A stretch of 64,000 nt of DNA, taken from contig JALLLS010000002.1 of assembly GCA_025094145.1 (NCBI GenBank), forward strand, positions 992,001 through 1,056,000. The letters run 5' to 3'. The stretch is from Spinellus fusiger (Eukaryota > Mucoromycota > Mucoromycetes > Mucorales > Phycomycetaceae). Below are positions 46,978 to 58,795 of the stretch, piece by piece. A program made the translations under genes and the position numbers. The notes below the pieces were generated by a model. The model did no database searches. It was not told where the DNA came from and was given only the letters and a program-made list of their open reading frames with translations. Every line of letters begins with the position of its first letter. Position 1 is the first letter of the stretch.

Positions 46978-48338
46978 CACTCCCAAGTATAAGTGACTAA
47001 ACAAAAAATCCATTTTTTTTTGAAAAAAATAAAGGCATATCTATCAGTCAAAAATGTTAATAATAAAAGGTTTATGGAATAACATAATATTTAAAATTGT
47101 TGTTCTTTAGATGATTGTCTAAGTTTTATTATTATAAATATATTGCTCAGTACTTTATAGTAAAGTCTTTATTCTTCATCGCAACGGAACACCTTAGTAT
47201 GCTATCCACTAAATTTTCCATAAATTCATTTGGAATATTCTCCTATTCACTACACAAGCATTGTTCAAGATGTTTTGTATTGGTTATGCTTTTTCGACGC
47301 GGCTCGATCTTCTTCTCAAGATAGTCCTAGATATGCTCAATTGGGTTAAGATCTGGACTTTTTGTAGGCCAAAAATCAAAACCTTTAATCATACATCTCT
47401 CTTGTTTGTACCATCTACTATATGCTCCTGTGTGTCAAGGAGCACCTTATTGAAAGAGTATGGTCTTATTGAGGTTCTCTTGCAATTTCTGAAACCAGAG
47501 AAGAAAGTATTTGGCAAGTACATTGACATACTTGTCTTGATCAACTGATCTCTCCAAGAGTACAAGAGGCCCTACACCTCCATGCCAAAAGCAACACCAC
47601 ACTATGAGTGAGCCCTTGACATACTTGTATGTTCTTTGTATATGAAGCTCCTCATACCTTTCACTTTTCTTCCTGATCACTCTAGTCATCTTATCATTGC
47701 CTAAAACTGTAAAACGGGACTCATCAGACCAAACGACGTTACTCCACCTCTTCACTGGCCAATCAGCCTTGTTTTTACACCATTCCAATCATCTTTGTTT
47801 GTGATTAAGTGTCATACCAGGTTTTCTTGATGGTAAGCATAAAAAACCCCGAGTTCATTCATGTATTTTAGAAATGTCCTATGGCAAATATCCACGCCTG
47901 CATCATTCATATTTTTCAAATGATATTCAATTGTTTGCATAGGGTTTCTGCGAATAGACAAAACAATGGCCAGTTTTGAAGTAGATGACGCCTTTTCAGG
48001 TCTTCCTGTACGCAGTTTGGGTCAAGTTATGCCTTTATTTTTACACAATAAGACGATATTGCCCACTGTGCTCTTTGGGATGTCAAGATTATCAGAGATC
48101 TATTGATAAGTAGCATGTCTTTTCCATTGTCCTATAATTTAACCTTAGATAAACATATCATACTCTCTTCTTTTGATAGGACTATATTTATGTTCTTGGC
48201 TAATATTTGGTTTAATTTTATTGCTTGAAGTCATTTTTTAAATAAGTTATAAAAGAAAAGAAAAAGACTTCTGTTTTATTGTTGAAGAATAAAAAATAGA
48301 AGTTTATCTTTTGTCTAGTCACTTATTACTTAAAACTA
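46978..48338 (-). mobile_element. Tc1/mariner element (family M), longer copy B
   Basis: The left TIR is cactcccaagtataagtgac and the right TIR, reversed, tagttttaagtaataagtga, next to TA. The minus strand carries a catalytic fragment (47788-47447: KRWSNVVWSDESRFTVL, then VKGSLIVWCCFWHGGVGPLV) and, further right, the helix-turn-helix remnants matching copy A. Stops and frameshifts break it. It serves as the reference showing where copy A (26973) begins. Confidence 0.78.
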
Positions 48339-49839
48339 TATTTTATGAGTGTCCTATCGTCCTTGGCTTCAACCAAAGGAAATCCTGGCAGTTCAAAGAG
48401 TAAACAAAGTCTGGTTTTTATTGATAAGTCTTTTACACTTCCTTTATTGTTTTCTAATTATTACTATCTATAATGAAATTATGAAAAGTCCCCTCTTGTT
48501 AAAGTATCATCTCTTAGATATATGTCTTGATACTAACTCTTCTTCTATCACTTGGTCTTTTTTAGTTGGTGTGTGTTTCCATTGACAGGGATGATTGATA
48601 TCTCTATTTATTGCATGTGATTATCCGATAGTCCACATCTTTTTATTGGCCATATCATCAGCGTGCAGTAACAATTGATGAACCATACTCACTCTATTTT
48701 CGTTGGTTTTTCTTATCAGACCTCAAATGTATATCTTTCTTTTATACAGAATAAACATTCTCTAAGTTCATCTTTAATCTCACTGTTTTATATGATACAT
48801 TTGTATTGTAGATAGATTAAGTGCTTAATATTTTATTATTGCTGTATCTATCGCACCATATATTATAGGATTTATTATTATTATTTCTACTTAGTCATGA
48901 GTACAGGATACAATGGACAAGAAACATTACTGTGAAAACTTATTTTTTTTATTTTTTAAAATAAATAAAAAAGATTACTATTATTAGTACGACATTGATT
49001 GTATCAAACATACTTTATATCAATTCAAAAAATAATAATCATAATACCATGGATTTATTCAAGAGGATAAAATATCAACCATACTATAGTTTAATATGTG
49101 ATTGCATGAACAAACCTATCAACTAATATACTTGTGAGTGCTAATTATTCTTGTGATAATTAAGCAATCTTCTTTGGAAACTTTTCACAATCACTGGTAG
49201 TAATTTTTCTTAATACGATCAGTCTCACAACTTTTAATAGCAATCGGTTGTTAGTATTTTTTATTTAAAAAAAGGTAAAAAGTTTTGTGAAATATTTCAT
49301 TATTTAAGATTCTTTACTGATATCTCAGCAGATAAACTTATCTATGATTATTGTACTTCTTAGCTATTCCTTTTTTGTCAAATGAATTTCTTGTATGTAC
49401 CCATCTACACGTTCTTCAAAATATCCTAAATGAGGCATAGGAGTGCCTGTACTTAAAATTTGGGTTATTACTGTTCATGAGTACATTCAAAGTAACAAGT
49501 TTAATACCAGGTCTTTAAACATGTTGAACATAGATGTTATCGATGTGAGCATATTTGTGCTTGATCTTATATACATCTATAAAATTTTAGTCAACTAATT
49601 AGTTATCATCAACACTTTCAGTTCTTTATCAATACATATACTCACTGATCAAATAAAGCAGAAGCATAAAATATAGTGACTCTCAACAAACAAAAGAAGT
49701 ATTCATGACGGATATAGCTATCAAGTTATCAAGACCAATTTCAATGAAGTGCCTTAATGAAATAGAGTTCTATTCATTTAATCAAATTGTAAAATATTTT
49801 ATTAAGAATAAAATCATGGAGTCTTGATTCTAGTGGGTC
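48339..49839. other. Spacer, no gene recognised
   Basis: AT-rich sequence with short open frames lacking protein-like composition. No transposon ends were recognised, although its position inside the transposon cluster suggests old debris. Confidence 0.45.
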
Positions 49840-50290
49840 CAAAAACATATCAATTAGATTCATGAGCTCGGGTGTCTCTCTCACATAAACACTGGAGTCA
49901 GTTACCGCCTACAGGAGGACAATGATAGACCCTATAAGAGTAAGGCAAATCGAGAATGAAAGGCAGTAAATGGTATTGACTCTTTAATGACCCTCACAAT
50001 GCCCTAATCTCAATCCAATTGAGCATCTATGGGCTTAATTAAATATTATAGGAAGAACAGAAGGGTTTATACCACCAAACAGAAGTTAGAGGTTTTCCTG
50101 ATGCTGGAATGGGGCAACATATCGAAGGAAGTAACAGACACCCTCATTGCTATTATGGGGCGGAGATGCCAATCTGATAGATGCCAAGGGTGGCCATATC
50201 AAATATTGAAAGAAAAAAAGTCTAATATACTCATATTTATTATTCTGTTGACCTTAATTATTATTCTGTAAAAAAAAGAACATTTCATTA
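49840..50290 (+). mobile_element. Tc1-like relic, C-terminal half only
   Basis: Reading across frames, YRLQEDNDRPYKSKANRE (second Asp region) is followed by a degenerate N-L-N-P-I-E-H-L-W region and then KNRRVYTTKQKLEVFLMLEW, ISKEVTDTLIAIMGRRCQSD. These match the C-terminal half of the family P type transposase. Several stops and indels break it. The 5' half was not found. Confidence 0.6.
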
Positions 50291-50644
50291 ATAAAGATTT
50301 AGTAGTATTTCTGTAATAATATATTATTGAGTTTCTACTTGATTATACTAGCAATATAATTACTAGTAATAAAACACAATTAATAGAGAAAAAACAAGCA
50401 TGTATCATTAGTACAGAATATATGATACTGGAATAACATTAGATCAAGATACAGTATTAATATTAATATTAATATTCTTATTGTGATAAAATAACATGAA
50501 GCTTATACTATAAAGATATCCCTCTAAGTTTAAACTATCTACTGTATATTGGATTTATTCTTTATAGCAAGTAAGTAAAAGGACATGTTACAAGAAAGAG
50601 TCAAAGGATATAAAGCGTGAATCCTTTTCTACAGCTACACTCAA

Positions 50645-51645
50645 TTGTATTTAATACTTGCCTAATGTTTAATATATATATGACTCTTTCTTTTGCATAA
50701 AACTCTTATTCTTTCCAAATATTATTAAACCAACACTAAATGTAAGATAGGTATTCATAAACTCATATCTATGAAGAATGGGATAAGGCGAAAGATGGAG
50801 GATGATGTAGTATATAATACCTGTTGAAATCAGAATTAGATTTGGCTGTGATTGTGAGTGTAATTGAGATGAAAAAGCCCATAGTTCAAAATATTATCAG
50901 AAACATCAATAAACATAGGTCACTACTTTGTTTAAAGGGTCGTAGAAACCCCCAAAACAGTGAATGAAAGGAGCCCTAGACACCTGGAATATGTTATTAG
51001 AAAGGGTCCATTTGCCCCATACAATCAGTTGAAATTGAAAATTAGACATGTTGAAGTTTGAGGCGGATGTATGTAGAAACACTATTATCAGCTACTACCA
51101 TCAGTCAGGGTTTGGATCTTCTTCTATAGACCACACGCCATCCTTAACTGAGAAAACACAAGGAGAAATGGCTTGACTGTGCAAATAGGATAGCTGTCAT
51201 ACTAGGGACTATGCCAGACAGCGGAGAGATGCATCAAATTAAGAGCTTTGATTACTGGCCTATACAATTCCCTGACTCGAACTCAATTGAACATGTCTGG
51301 TGGGCCTTGGAAAGATGAACTGAAAAAGGAAGGGCATCTATTATCAATGTTGAATATTTGAAGGCTCTACTTACAGAGGAGTGGGTGAGAGAGTTGGTGT
51401 TGAACTTGCACAACAATAAATTCAAAGTATGACGGATAAATACCAGACAGTCATTGATGCCAGAGGAGGCCCAACAAAATACTAACTGTATTATTATTAT
51501 TATTTTATTTTCGATGATTAAATATGTTGGTCTTTGGTATGCTTAAGTTTAAGGCTCTTATACCAAACGTAGAGTGGTTTATTTAATGTTGAACATATCC
51601 TATCTATTTTGTTCTAAAATCTATCTTCAAAAGTATTAAATTCAA
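50645..51645 (+). mobile_element. Tc1-like relic (family N), copy 2
   Basis: Inverted near-identical copy of 27850-28855. It is bounded by caattgtatttaatactt on the left and, reversed, caattgaatttaatactt on the right. It contains FPDSNSIEHVWWALER followed by the same in-frame TGA as the first copy. Differences from copy 1 that I noticed are mostly single transitions (for example cagacagtc versus cagatagtc). Confidence 0.72.
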
Positions 51646-51671
51646 TTGGGAGTAAATTTATATCCTATTTC

Positions 51672-51760
51672 TTTTCTCAAAAGATCTCATAGGGTGGCTA
51701 TTAGGCCCAATGCACAATTATCAAATCACATACAAAATAAAAAAATACTTTGAACTGTAT
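51672..51760 (+). mobile_element. LINE family L, 3' tip only
   Basis: About 90 bp: ttctcaaaagatctcatagg, then gtggctattaggcccaatgc and finally aatactttgaactgtat. It is the same 3' end as the four other copies, without the UTR body, and lies about 30 bp after the family N element. Confidence 0.65.
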
Positions 51761-54700
51761 ATGAAGCATATGATATAAAAAGATTCCTCTACACTTCTTT
51801 AATAATCATTGAGTTCTTTAATATACTTTCAGGAAAGGTGTCATAAAGACATAACCGCTCTTGGATCACCACTAGACCTGTATAAGTAAAGTCTTCTCAA
51901 GCATTGTGTTATTGTGTTACCCCATTGTTACCTTTTGTATCCTCATTTTTGTCAGTGCAAGACAAGTATTCTGCTAAGAAGGATTACATTATCCAGTAAA
52001 TTTTTTTATTAAGCTTAACAATAAGTCTAGAAACTACATATTTGTCCTGAATTTCCATATATTTCTTTGCCATATCACACTGTGCCAGTAGCCTTTTTTT
52101 TAATAGAGACCTATGAGCCTCCAAATATCTATTCTTGCCCAACATTACACTGTATATAATTGATTGACACTCCGTTTAATGAAGATCAGTATTGTGCTTC
52201 ATAGATTAGTTTTATACCTTCACTGTGTATCTAAATATACCTCATTCATTAATTTCTATACTTTTAATGTCTACAGAATAATAATTAATTCAAAGCAAAA
52301 ACTTTTAAAAACACTTCTACCACCATCTTTGAGATTGTTGTTGTGAAAGCCTTCGAAATAAAATCATTAATCATTGTTGTAAAAGAGATATATAAGATGA
52401 GTAAAAACAAAACATCTTAAAATATGTTATAGAATGGGACAAAATGGTGCCACTATTTGATTTCAAGACAATTTAAGGTACACCACTCTCGAGATTTCTA
52501 GAGGCCAGTCAGTGCTTATCTTTCGTTTTTTCAGTCATAATGACGAAAGATAGCATGGTGCCCTAAAATCGGTTTTAAAATAGTACTTTAATGCTTTACT
52601 AAAGCGGTACAATTATTATTTTCCTTTGTTTATCTTTCAGCGTTATAGTTGATGCTATAGTTTACTTGATTTATTCTGTAAACATATAATATAGCATAGA
52701 CATATGTGTGGTGATTTTACCACTGAAAAATAATAATGGATCAGCTGAATTTAAAGGTTTCTTATTTCCAACTATTTTCACTACTTATTCCTTCTAATAA
52801 TATGTGCAATATATCTTGACTCGGCTGAATTGATGGTATCATATTTAATATTAGGCAAACACAAATATCTGGAAAAAAGATAGTATGAGGTAGCATAATT
52901 GATGGCATAATGTCTATCTTCATATTTAGTTACATATACTTCATATAGTAAAACACTGATGAGATGTACATCACTTTTAGATAAACTTTATAGTTAGTTG
53001 ACTATTTATGCAATTAATTTCCTAGTAAGGGTTTGAATACTTCATAGTATTACGAGGTTTTCAGGTTTTTTTATTAGAAATAGAGCGAGCTATATGATAA
53101 CATTGGTTATCTACCAGATACTATCACGATAAACTACGTTTATCTATTTCTTTTGAAGAGAGTATGAGCAATGTAAGTATCTAGCTTCTGTAAATGTATC
53201 CAAACACTTGAATTAAAATAGTGTTTTTCCCCTAGCTTCAATATTAGTTTTCATCCTAATGATAAATTTGATTTTATATTGTATACTTGTGTGTTATGCT
53301 ACTTTATAGCTTGATGGTGAAATATAAATGATCTACCTTGTCTAAATAAAATAAAAAAGAGATTTGAAGGTCTTACAGACAATGGTGATTTGGAGTCCAG
53401 ACATAGAATGTAAAGCGCTCCGTGATTTTTATAGTTCCTTTCAAAATGATTGCCTAACATTTTAATAATCATAATTGTCGATTTTCTTCCCTGAATTGAA
53501 CTATAATCACTAAACCTTAAGTATAATTATGATAAATGCGTTGCAACATATCTTGAATAAATATATTGACTATATTGAGATAAACATGGAGTTTTTAAAT
53601 AAGGAACAGAACAGGATAAAGAAAAATCAATTTTTGAAACGAGAACATAGAATCAAAGAAATACTACAGTCAAAACCATTTAAAAATTAGAACATGCTAC
53701 TGCTACTGTGGTTGAAGGATACCAAAATATGGTGTTTTAAAGTATAGAACGACTTGAACACTTATTGATCAATTAGCCTTGGTGCTATAGTCAAGGCCAA
53801 CCGACAACGGATGTAACCTTATTTCAACTATTTTTATTAGTATTTAGCCTCATTTACGGGAGATAAGAGCATACTTTATATTCAATCTATAGTATTATTT
53901 AAAGCAATAAAACTATAGCTATTTTAGCTAAGATTGTTTCACTAATATTAGCATTATTCTTAATGTTTTACACACAAAGAGTTTTTCTGATCTTTAAACA
54001 GCATTTCTGTCGCTTTTTCAAATGATGAATAATCACTATTTATGGATCTAAGGCTACACATACACAGATATTCTCTATTAGAGATTGTCTCAGATGAGAA
54101 TATAATTTACAAAAAAAGATTGTTTGTAAACGAGAGTGTTTTTTTATGATGACCAGTATTTCATGTCACTTTAGCATAGTTAATCGGAAAATATTATGAA
54201 AGGGATAGACTTTATTGTAATCTTGGGCAAACGGGATCTTAATAAAGCGCGTAGGTCTCTGTGAGGAGGGCTACTGATACAGCGGTAACACAAAGAAGAC
54301 CGATTTGGTGGATGGGATGTAATGCTCAGTGGGACAGAGACTTAAAGACAGAAAAGGGTGGACCAACAATATATATCAGTAAAACGGACAGAGAATATGT
54401 ATCGACCAGATACACTTACATAAACATAGAAGAACAACAGAATAGACCAAGAAAAGATACGGTAAGAGAAGAATAAGCTGACAAGTTTGTAAGATATCGT
54501 GGATAGCCGAGCTATTTGGAATGGCACACAACAAGATAGTAAAGAGAACTTCAATAATTTATTATGGTATCAAAAGTCTTGCTTATATACGTTTTTGAAT
54601 GCTTTCTATCGTCCTTCTAGTCTCCTAATTACTACTTCTTCTATTGATATTTCTCTAGAACAGTGACTGCAGGGTGTCTGGGATGCCTGACTCTTCTACT

Positions 54701-56657
54701 GTATGTATTGTTGAATAGACAATAAAAAAGATACAAAAAGAAGACTATTAGAACCTTGACCAAAAATAGACCATTGCTTGCCTGGCAATAAAATGAGTTA
54801 TTGTTTTTAAGTAGATTAATAAAATTAGTAAGCCTACATTATACAAGATACATTGACTTGCTTTAACAAGAGCTTTAGAGTAATTATTAGAAGAAAAAAA
54901 CATCAAATGATAAGGCCACTATTATTCTTTTACATCATGTCTGATAAAGTGATTATTTTGATTTTCTAGGACAGTTAAAGGAGTGTACTGTAATCTACCA
55001 CGGTTTTATTAATCCAAGTAATAGCTAGTATTTGTTATAGATGATCAGAATCTCATAAAAATACATTGTCATATATAATTAGGCTAAACCATTGTCAACA
55101 TATTCACTTTTCCTTTATTATTAAGTGTCTAAAAACATAATATATATATAAAAACATAAGCATAAGCATAAGCATAAGCATAAAGATAAATCAATCATAA
55201 TGACAATATATTCAATTGTCTAAGCTACTCAATTGATATTTCACTTGTATCATAGATGCCTCAAATAGGGTGTTTTTATTTATATTACATCTTTTATTAT
55301 CATCAAATAGACGTCTTCTCTATTCATGAATCTAATAAAGATAACACATTTAGTACTCTTTGTCTTAAATATAATGTTGTTTGAAACATTCATAACATGT
55401 ATCAATTCTTTTTGTAAAATTCAGGGATCTTGAATACATTTGCACTTATAAATTATACAAAAGATAGTCGTAAACACAGCTTATCATAAGCAGTGATAAT
55501 GGCGAAAGAACCCATTTACCAAATTATGTTAAAAATCAAAGTCAGCATCAGGTTTATAACATCAAACAATATTGGTGGTTTAATAATTACCCTTTAGATT
55601 TACCATTGTATTACTTCGGTGCTAACACCTGAAAAACTGTTGGATGAATGCAAATACTTGACCATGTACTTAATTAGAATATGAGAGAACTAATATGCCT
55701 ACCAGAATAGTGAAAAAATTTATATCATTAAGATGTTATAGATGAATTATCTATACATTTGTTTTAAACTTAATGTCTCAACAAAATTAAGAAACTTGTT
55801 TTTTTTTGTTCAATTAGGTCAACAAGATTCTAATGTGAATTTAGACGGAGAAAATAAAAGCTTATCCAACCATGATACTGCTAACAATTAAAAACCAGTG
55901 AATCGCTTTATTAGAAAGCCCTCAGTATGTATATTTCAAATCTTTTCCGTGTGAAAGTAAAGATGGATTTTCAGCTCAACTAAGTAAGAGAAACCAATTT
56001 GTTTCTTTAAACTGAGAAAACAGGGTTCTGCCAATCATGATAGTATTTATAATTGAATATCAGAAATTCACCTTTTATATGAAAATAATTATGTTAAACT
56101 GAGAACACTGAGAGAATATATTCAAAACAAGAGATATAATATTCCTTTAATGGTAATGCCTGAAGAAAATATCCTCATGACAGTTTTTTTAAAGATTTGC
56201 CTGGTGTAACTCATGCATAGGTATGGCAAATTTAAGTTCATTGATATACTTATTAAAAACAGCACTCATCTTACCAGTCTAAAAATTCTAAGGAATAAGA
56301 ATAGATAATAGTAAAGATACTAGCCAATATTAAATAAATAGTGTAAGATTTTCATATATTAAACATAGATATGACAATCAGTAATAATCAGTAACAATCA
56401 GTAACAATCAGTAACAATCAGTGATAGTCATTGATAATCAGCCTATTCTCGAACAAATAAAAATAGAGGACAATAAATTAACAAGCACCCTGAGCTTACT
56501 TAATATATCACCATTTATTGCATCGACAAATATAGCTATGAGTTACAATGTCTAATGAATAACCTAAAAATCAAAAATAAAGAGAGTGGAACCAATAGAT
56601 AACTATTTGGTATTAATGCTAAATAAGCAGAATAAAAAAGATAGGGCAAACGATGAG
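51761..56657. other. 4.9-kb gene-poor, AT-rich region
   Basis: No credible gene. It contains a hairpin-forming stretch at about 52515-52562 (tatctttcgt ... acgaaagata); a K family end relic at about 53970-54020 (acacaaagagtttttctgat then ctttaaacagc); a non-AT-rich block at about 54240-54570 with an open frame of 71 codons that I do not recognise; an aagcat repeat at about 55155-55185; and an about 10-bp taacaatcag repeat at 56371-56440. Otherwise I see nothing. Confidence 0.5.
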
Positions 56658-56665
56658 TATAAAAG
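56658..56665 (+). promoter_or_regulatory. TATA box of the aspartic protease gene
   Basis: The sequence tataaaag lies 57-64 bp upstream of the start codon at 56722, in front of a strongly codon-biased gene. Position and consensus fit a core promoter. Confidence 0.6.
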
Positions 56666-56721
56666 AACTGTCTTTCAGCACCTAATTGAAAAATATCATC
56701 TACTAAATCATCTATCTCACA

Positions 56722-58070
56722 ATGAAGTTGACTGCAAGCATCGCTACCATCTTGGCTGTCTGTAGCCTTTCCTCCATTGAAGCTGCTCCCGTTGCTGTCA
56801 ATGCCACTCTCCCCCACCACTCTGCTCCTCATGTCACTGCTCCCCACCACTCTGCTCCTCATGTCACATTCCCCTTGTTCCATAACCCCAAGTACTACCC
56901 CAATGCCACCCGTGCTATCAACTCTGCTCGTGGAAAATACCACAAGTTCTTGAAGACTGCTTCTACTAGCTCTTTCGGTGCTCTTCCCGTCACTGACTAC
57001 GAGAACGATGTTGAGTACTACGGAACTGTTCAAGTCGGTACTCCTCCCCAAAACCTCAAGTTGAACTTCGATACCGGTTCCGCTGATCTCTGGTTTGGTA
57101 AATATCTATGCTAGTGATAAAAAAACATAGCTCAGTGATACTTATCTATCCTAATTTATAGCCTCCACTCTCTGCACCTCCTGCGGTATCTCTCACACTA
57201 AGTTCAACCCTGCCAAGTCTAGCACTTACAAATCTAGCACTGGAACATGGAAGATCACTTACGGTGACAAGTCTGGAGCCAGCGGTGTTGTTGGTTTCGA
57301 CACTGTTACCCTCGGTGGTGTCAAGATCCAGAACCAGGGTATTGAACTCGCCAAGCTCGAATCTTCCAGCTTTGTCACTGACCCTGTTGATGGTCTTGTC
57401 GGTCTTGCCTTTGACAGCATCACCACTGCTAAGGGTGTCAAGACCCCCGTTGATAACATGATCTCCCAAGGTTTGATCAGTAGCCCCGTCTTTGGTGTCT
57501 TCCTTGGCAAGCAGTCAAACGGTGGAGGAGGTGAATACTTCTTCGGTGGTATCAACTATGCCCACATTGCCGGTCCTTTGACCACTGTCCCCATCAACAA
57601 GAGCCAAGGTAATTCATTAAAATAGCTTTTCTTTATTTGCAATAGCTCACATCTCTATCTTAGGTTTCTGGCAAATCAAGGTGGCTGGTGTCAGCGGTGG
57701 TGATCCCGACTCTCCCTCCAGCTTCGGTCCTACTGATGCTATTCTCGATACCGGAACTACTCTTTTGCTTTTGACTGATGACATGGCTGCTGATGTTGCC
57801 AATGCCTACAATGCTCAGGACAACGGTGATGGTTCCTTCACTATTGGATGTGATACCTCCGACTACGCTCCTCTTACTTTCACCATTGGTGGTGCCACCT
57901 TCAGTGTTCCTCCTGAAGACCTTATCTTCCAGAACGATGGAACCAACTGTGTAGCCGGTTTCGGTTACGGTGGTCTTCCCTTTGCCATTCTTGGTGATGT
58001 CTTCCTCAAGAACAACTACGTGGTCTTCAACCAGCAGGTCCCCAACGTCCAGATTGCTCCCTCCCAATAA
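56722..58070 (+). CDS. Secreted pepsin-like aspartic protease (rhizopuspepsin type)
   Basis: A 409-residue aspartic endopeptidase, expected to be secreted as a zymogen and activated at acid pH. Exons are 56722-57097, 57162-57608 and 57664-58070. Residues 1-21 (MKLTASIATILAVCSLSSIE, then AAP) form a signal peptide. The propeptide includes a tandem HHSAPHVT repeat. The mature part begins near DYENDVEYYGTVQVGTPPQN. The two catalytic motifs are FDTGSADLW (first exon end) and LDTGTTLLLL (third exon). The flap Tyr lies in WKITYGDKSGASG, and LCTSCG supplies the conserved disulfide Cys pair. The codon bias toward C-ending codons is far stronger than in neighbouring genes, which points to high expression. 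It stands alone between transposon-rich DNA and SPT16. Confidence 0.95.
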
Positions 58071-58700
58071 TTCTCTAGAAAAAAAGTGATACTTAAGAAT
58101 TGCTTGGACAACAATTTATTATATACCTTTCTTAATTTATAAAGTCGTTATTTATTACAAATCGATGTCTGTCTTAACATTTACAGTTATTGTAAATATT
58201 GTAGAATATGTTTTGTATTTTAAACAGATAGTTAATCGTCTGTTGATTTATTGATTTATAAAAATGAACTATTCTACTAGTATCAGGATTAATATGTAGT
58301 ATAAATAATATTTAATCTAATAGTATAAATCTTTATAGCCTTCAAAATCATTAAAAAAGATGTTTAATTGCATGTCTTTTCATAATTATGATTTTTTTTA
58401 AAAAATAAATAAACTTATTAATAGTTAATTTGCAGTATATGCTACAGTAAAGCTCAATATCTCTCTGGACTATTGTGTTAGAATGTATGCCAAATATTAA
58501 TAATAATAATAATAAACCATTTCTATTAATAGAAATACAGCCTCCAGCTATCCATTTTTCTACGTAAAATTCTAATTTCAATTAATTATTAAATGTAATA
58601 AAGATTAACTAAAGAATCATGGTAGGACCATTGTTGATTCCTTTTTTATAGTCATAAAAATATACCTGTCTTCATTAGGAAGAAATAGACATCAACCTGC

Positions 58701-58708
58701 TGACGTCA
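58701..58708 (+). promoter_or_regulatory. CRE-like palindrome upstream of SPT16
   Basis: A perfect tgacgtca, the consensus for bZIP factors of ATF/CREB type, lies 88 bp upstream of the SPT16 start. It is followed 13 bp later by ggcgggattt, which resembles an E2F/SBF-type site. Both are inferred from consensus only. Confidence 0.45.
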
Positions 58709-58795
58709 TTAAGTTCCAAGGGCGGGATTTTTTTGTAGACGCGAGTTGTCGCATTTGTTTGAAAGTGCTTTGCATTCTCATTCCATCGATCATTC

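Noticed and set aside
47115..47548. Plus-strand open frames in the family M element
   Set aside because: The transposase motifs (WSDESRF) lie on the minus strand; the plus frames are its shadow.
54240..54575. Possible LTR retrotransposon: tggtatcaaaagtc at about 54565 looks like a tRNA-Met primer-binding site
   Set aside because: No matching second LTR, no gag or pol coding sequence and no clear polypurine tract were seen; a 14-base match alone is weak.
56536..57051. 171-codon minus-strand open frame over the protease gene start
   Set aside because: It is antisense to a strongly codon-biased gene, which commonly opens the opposite strand.
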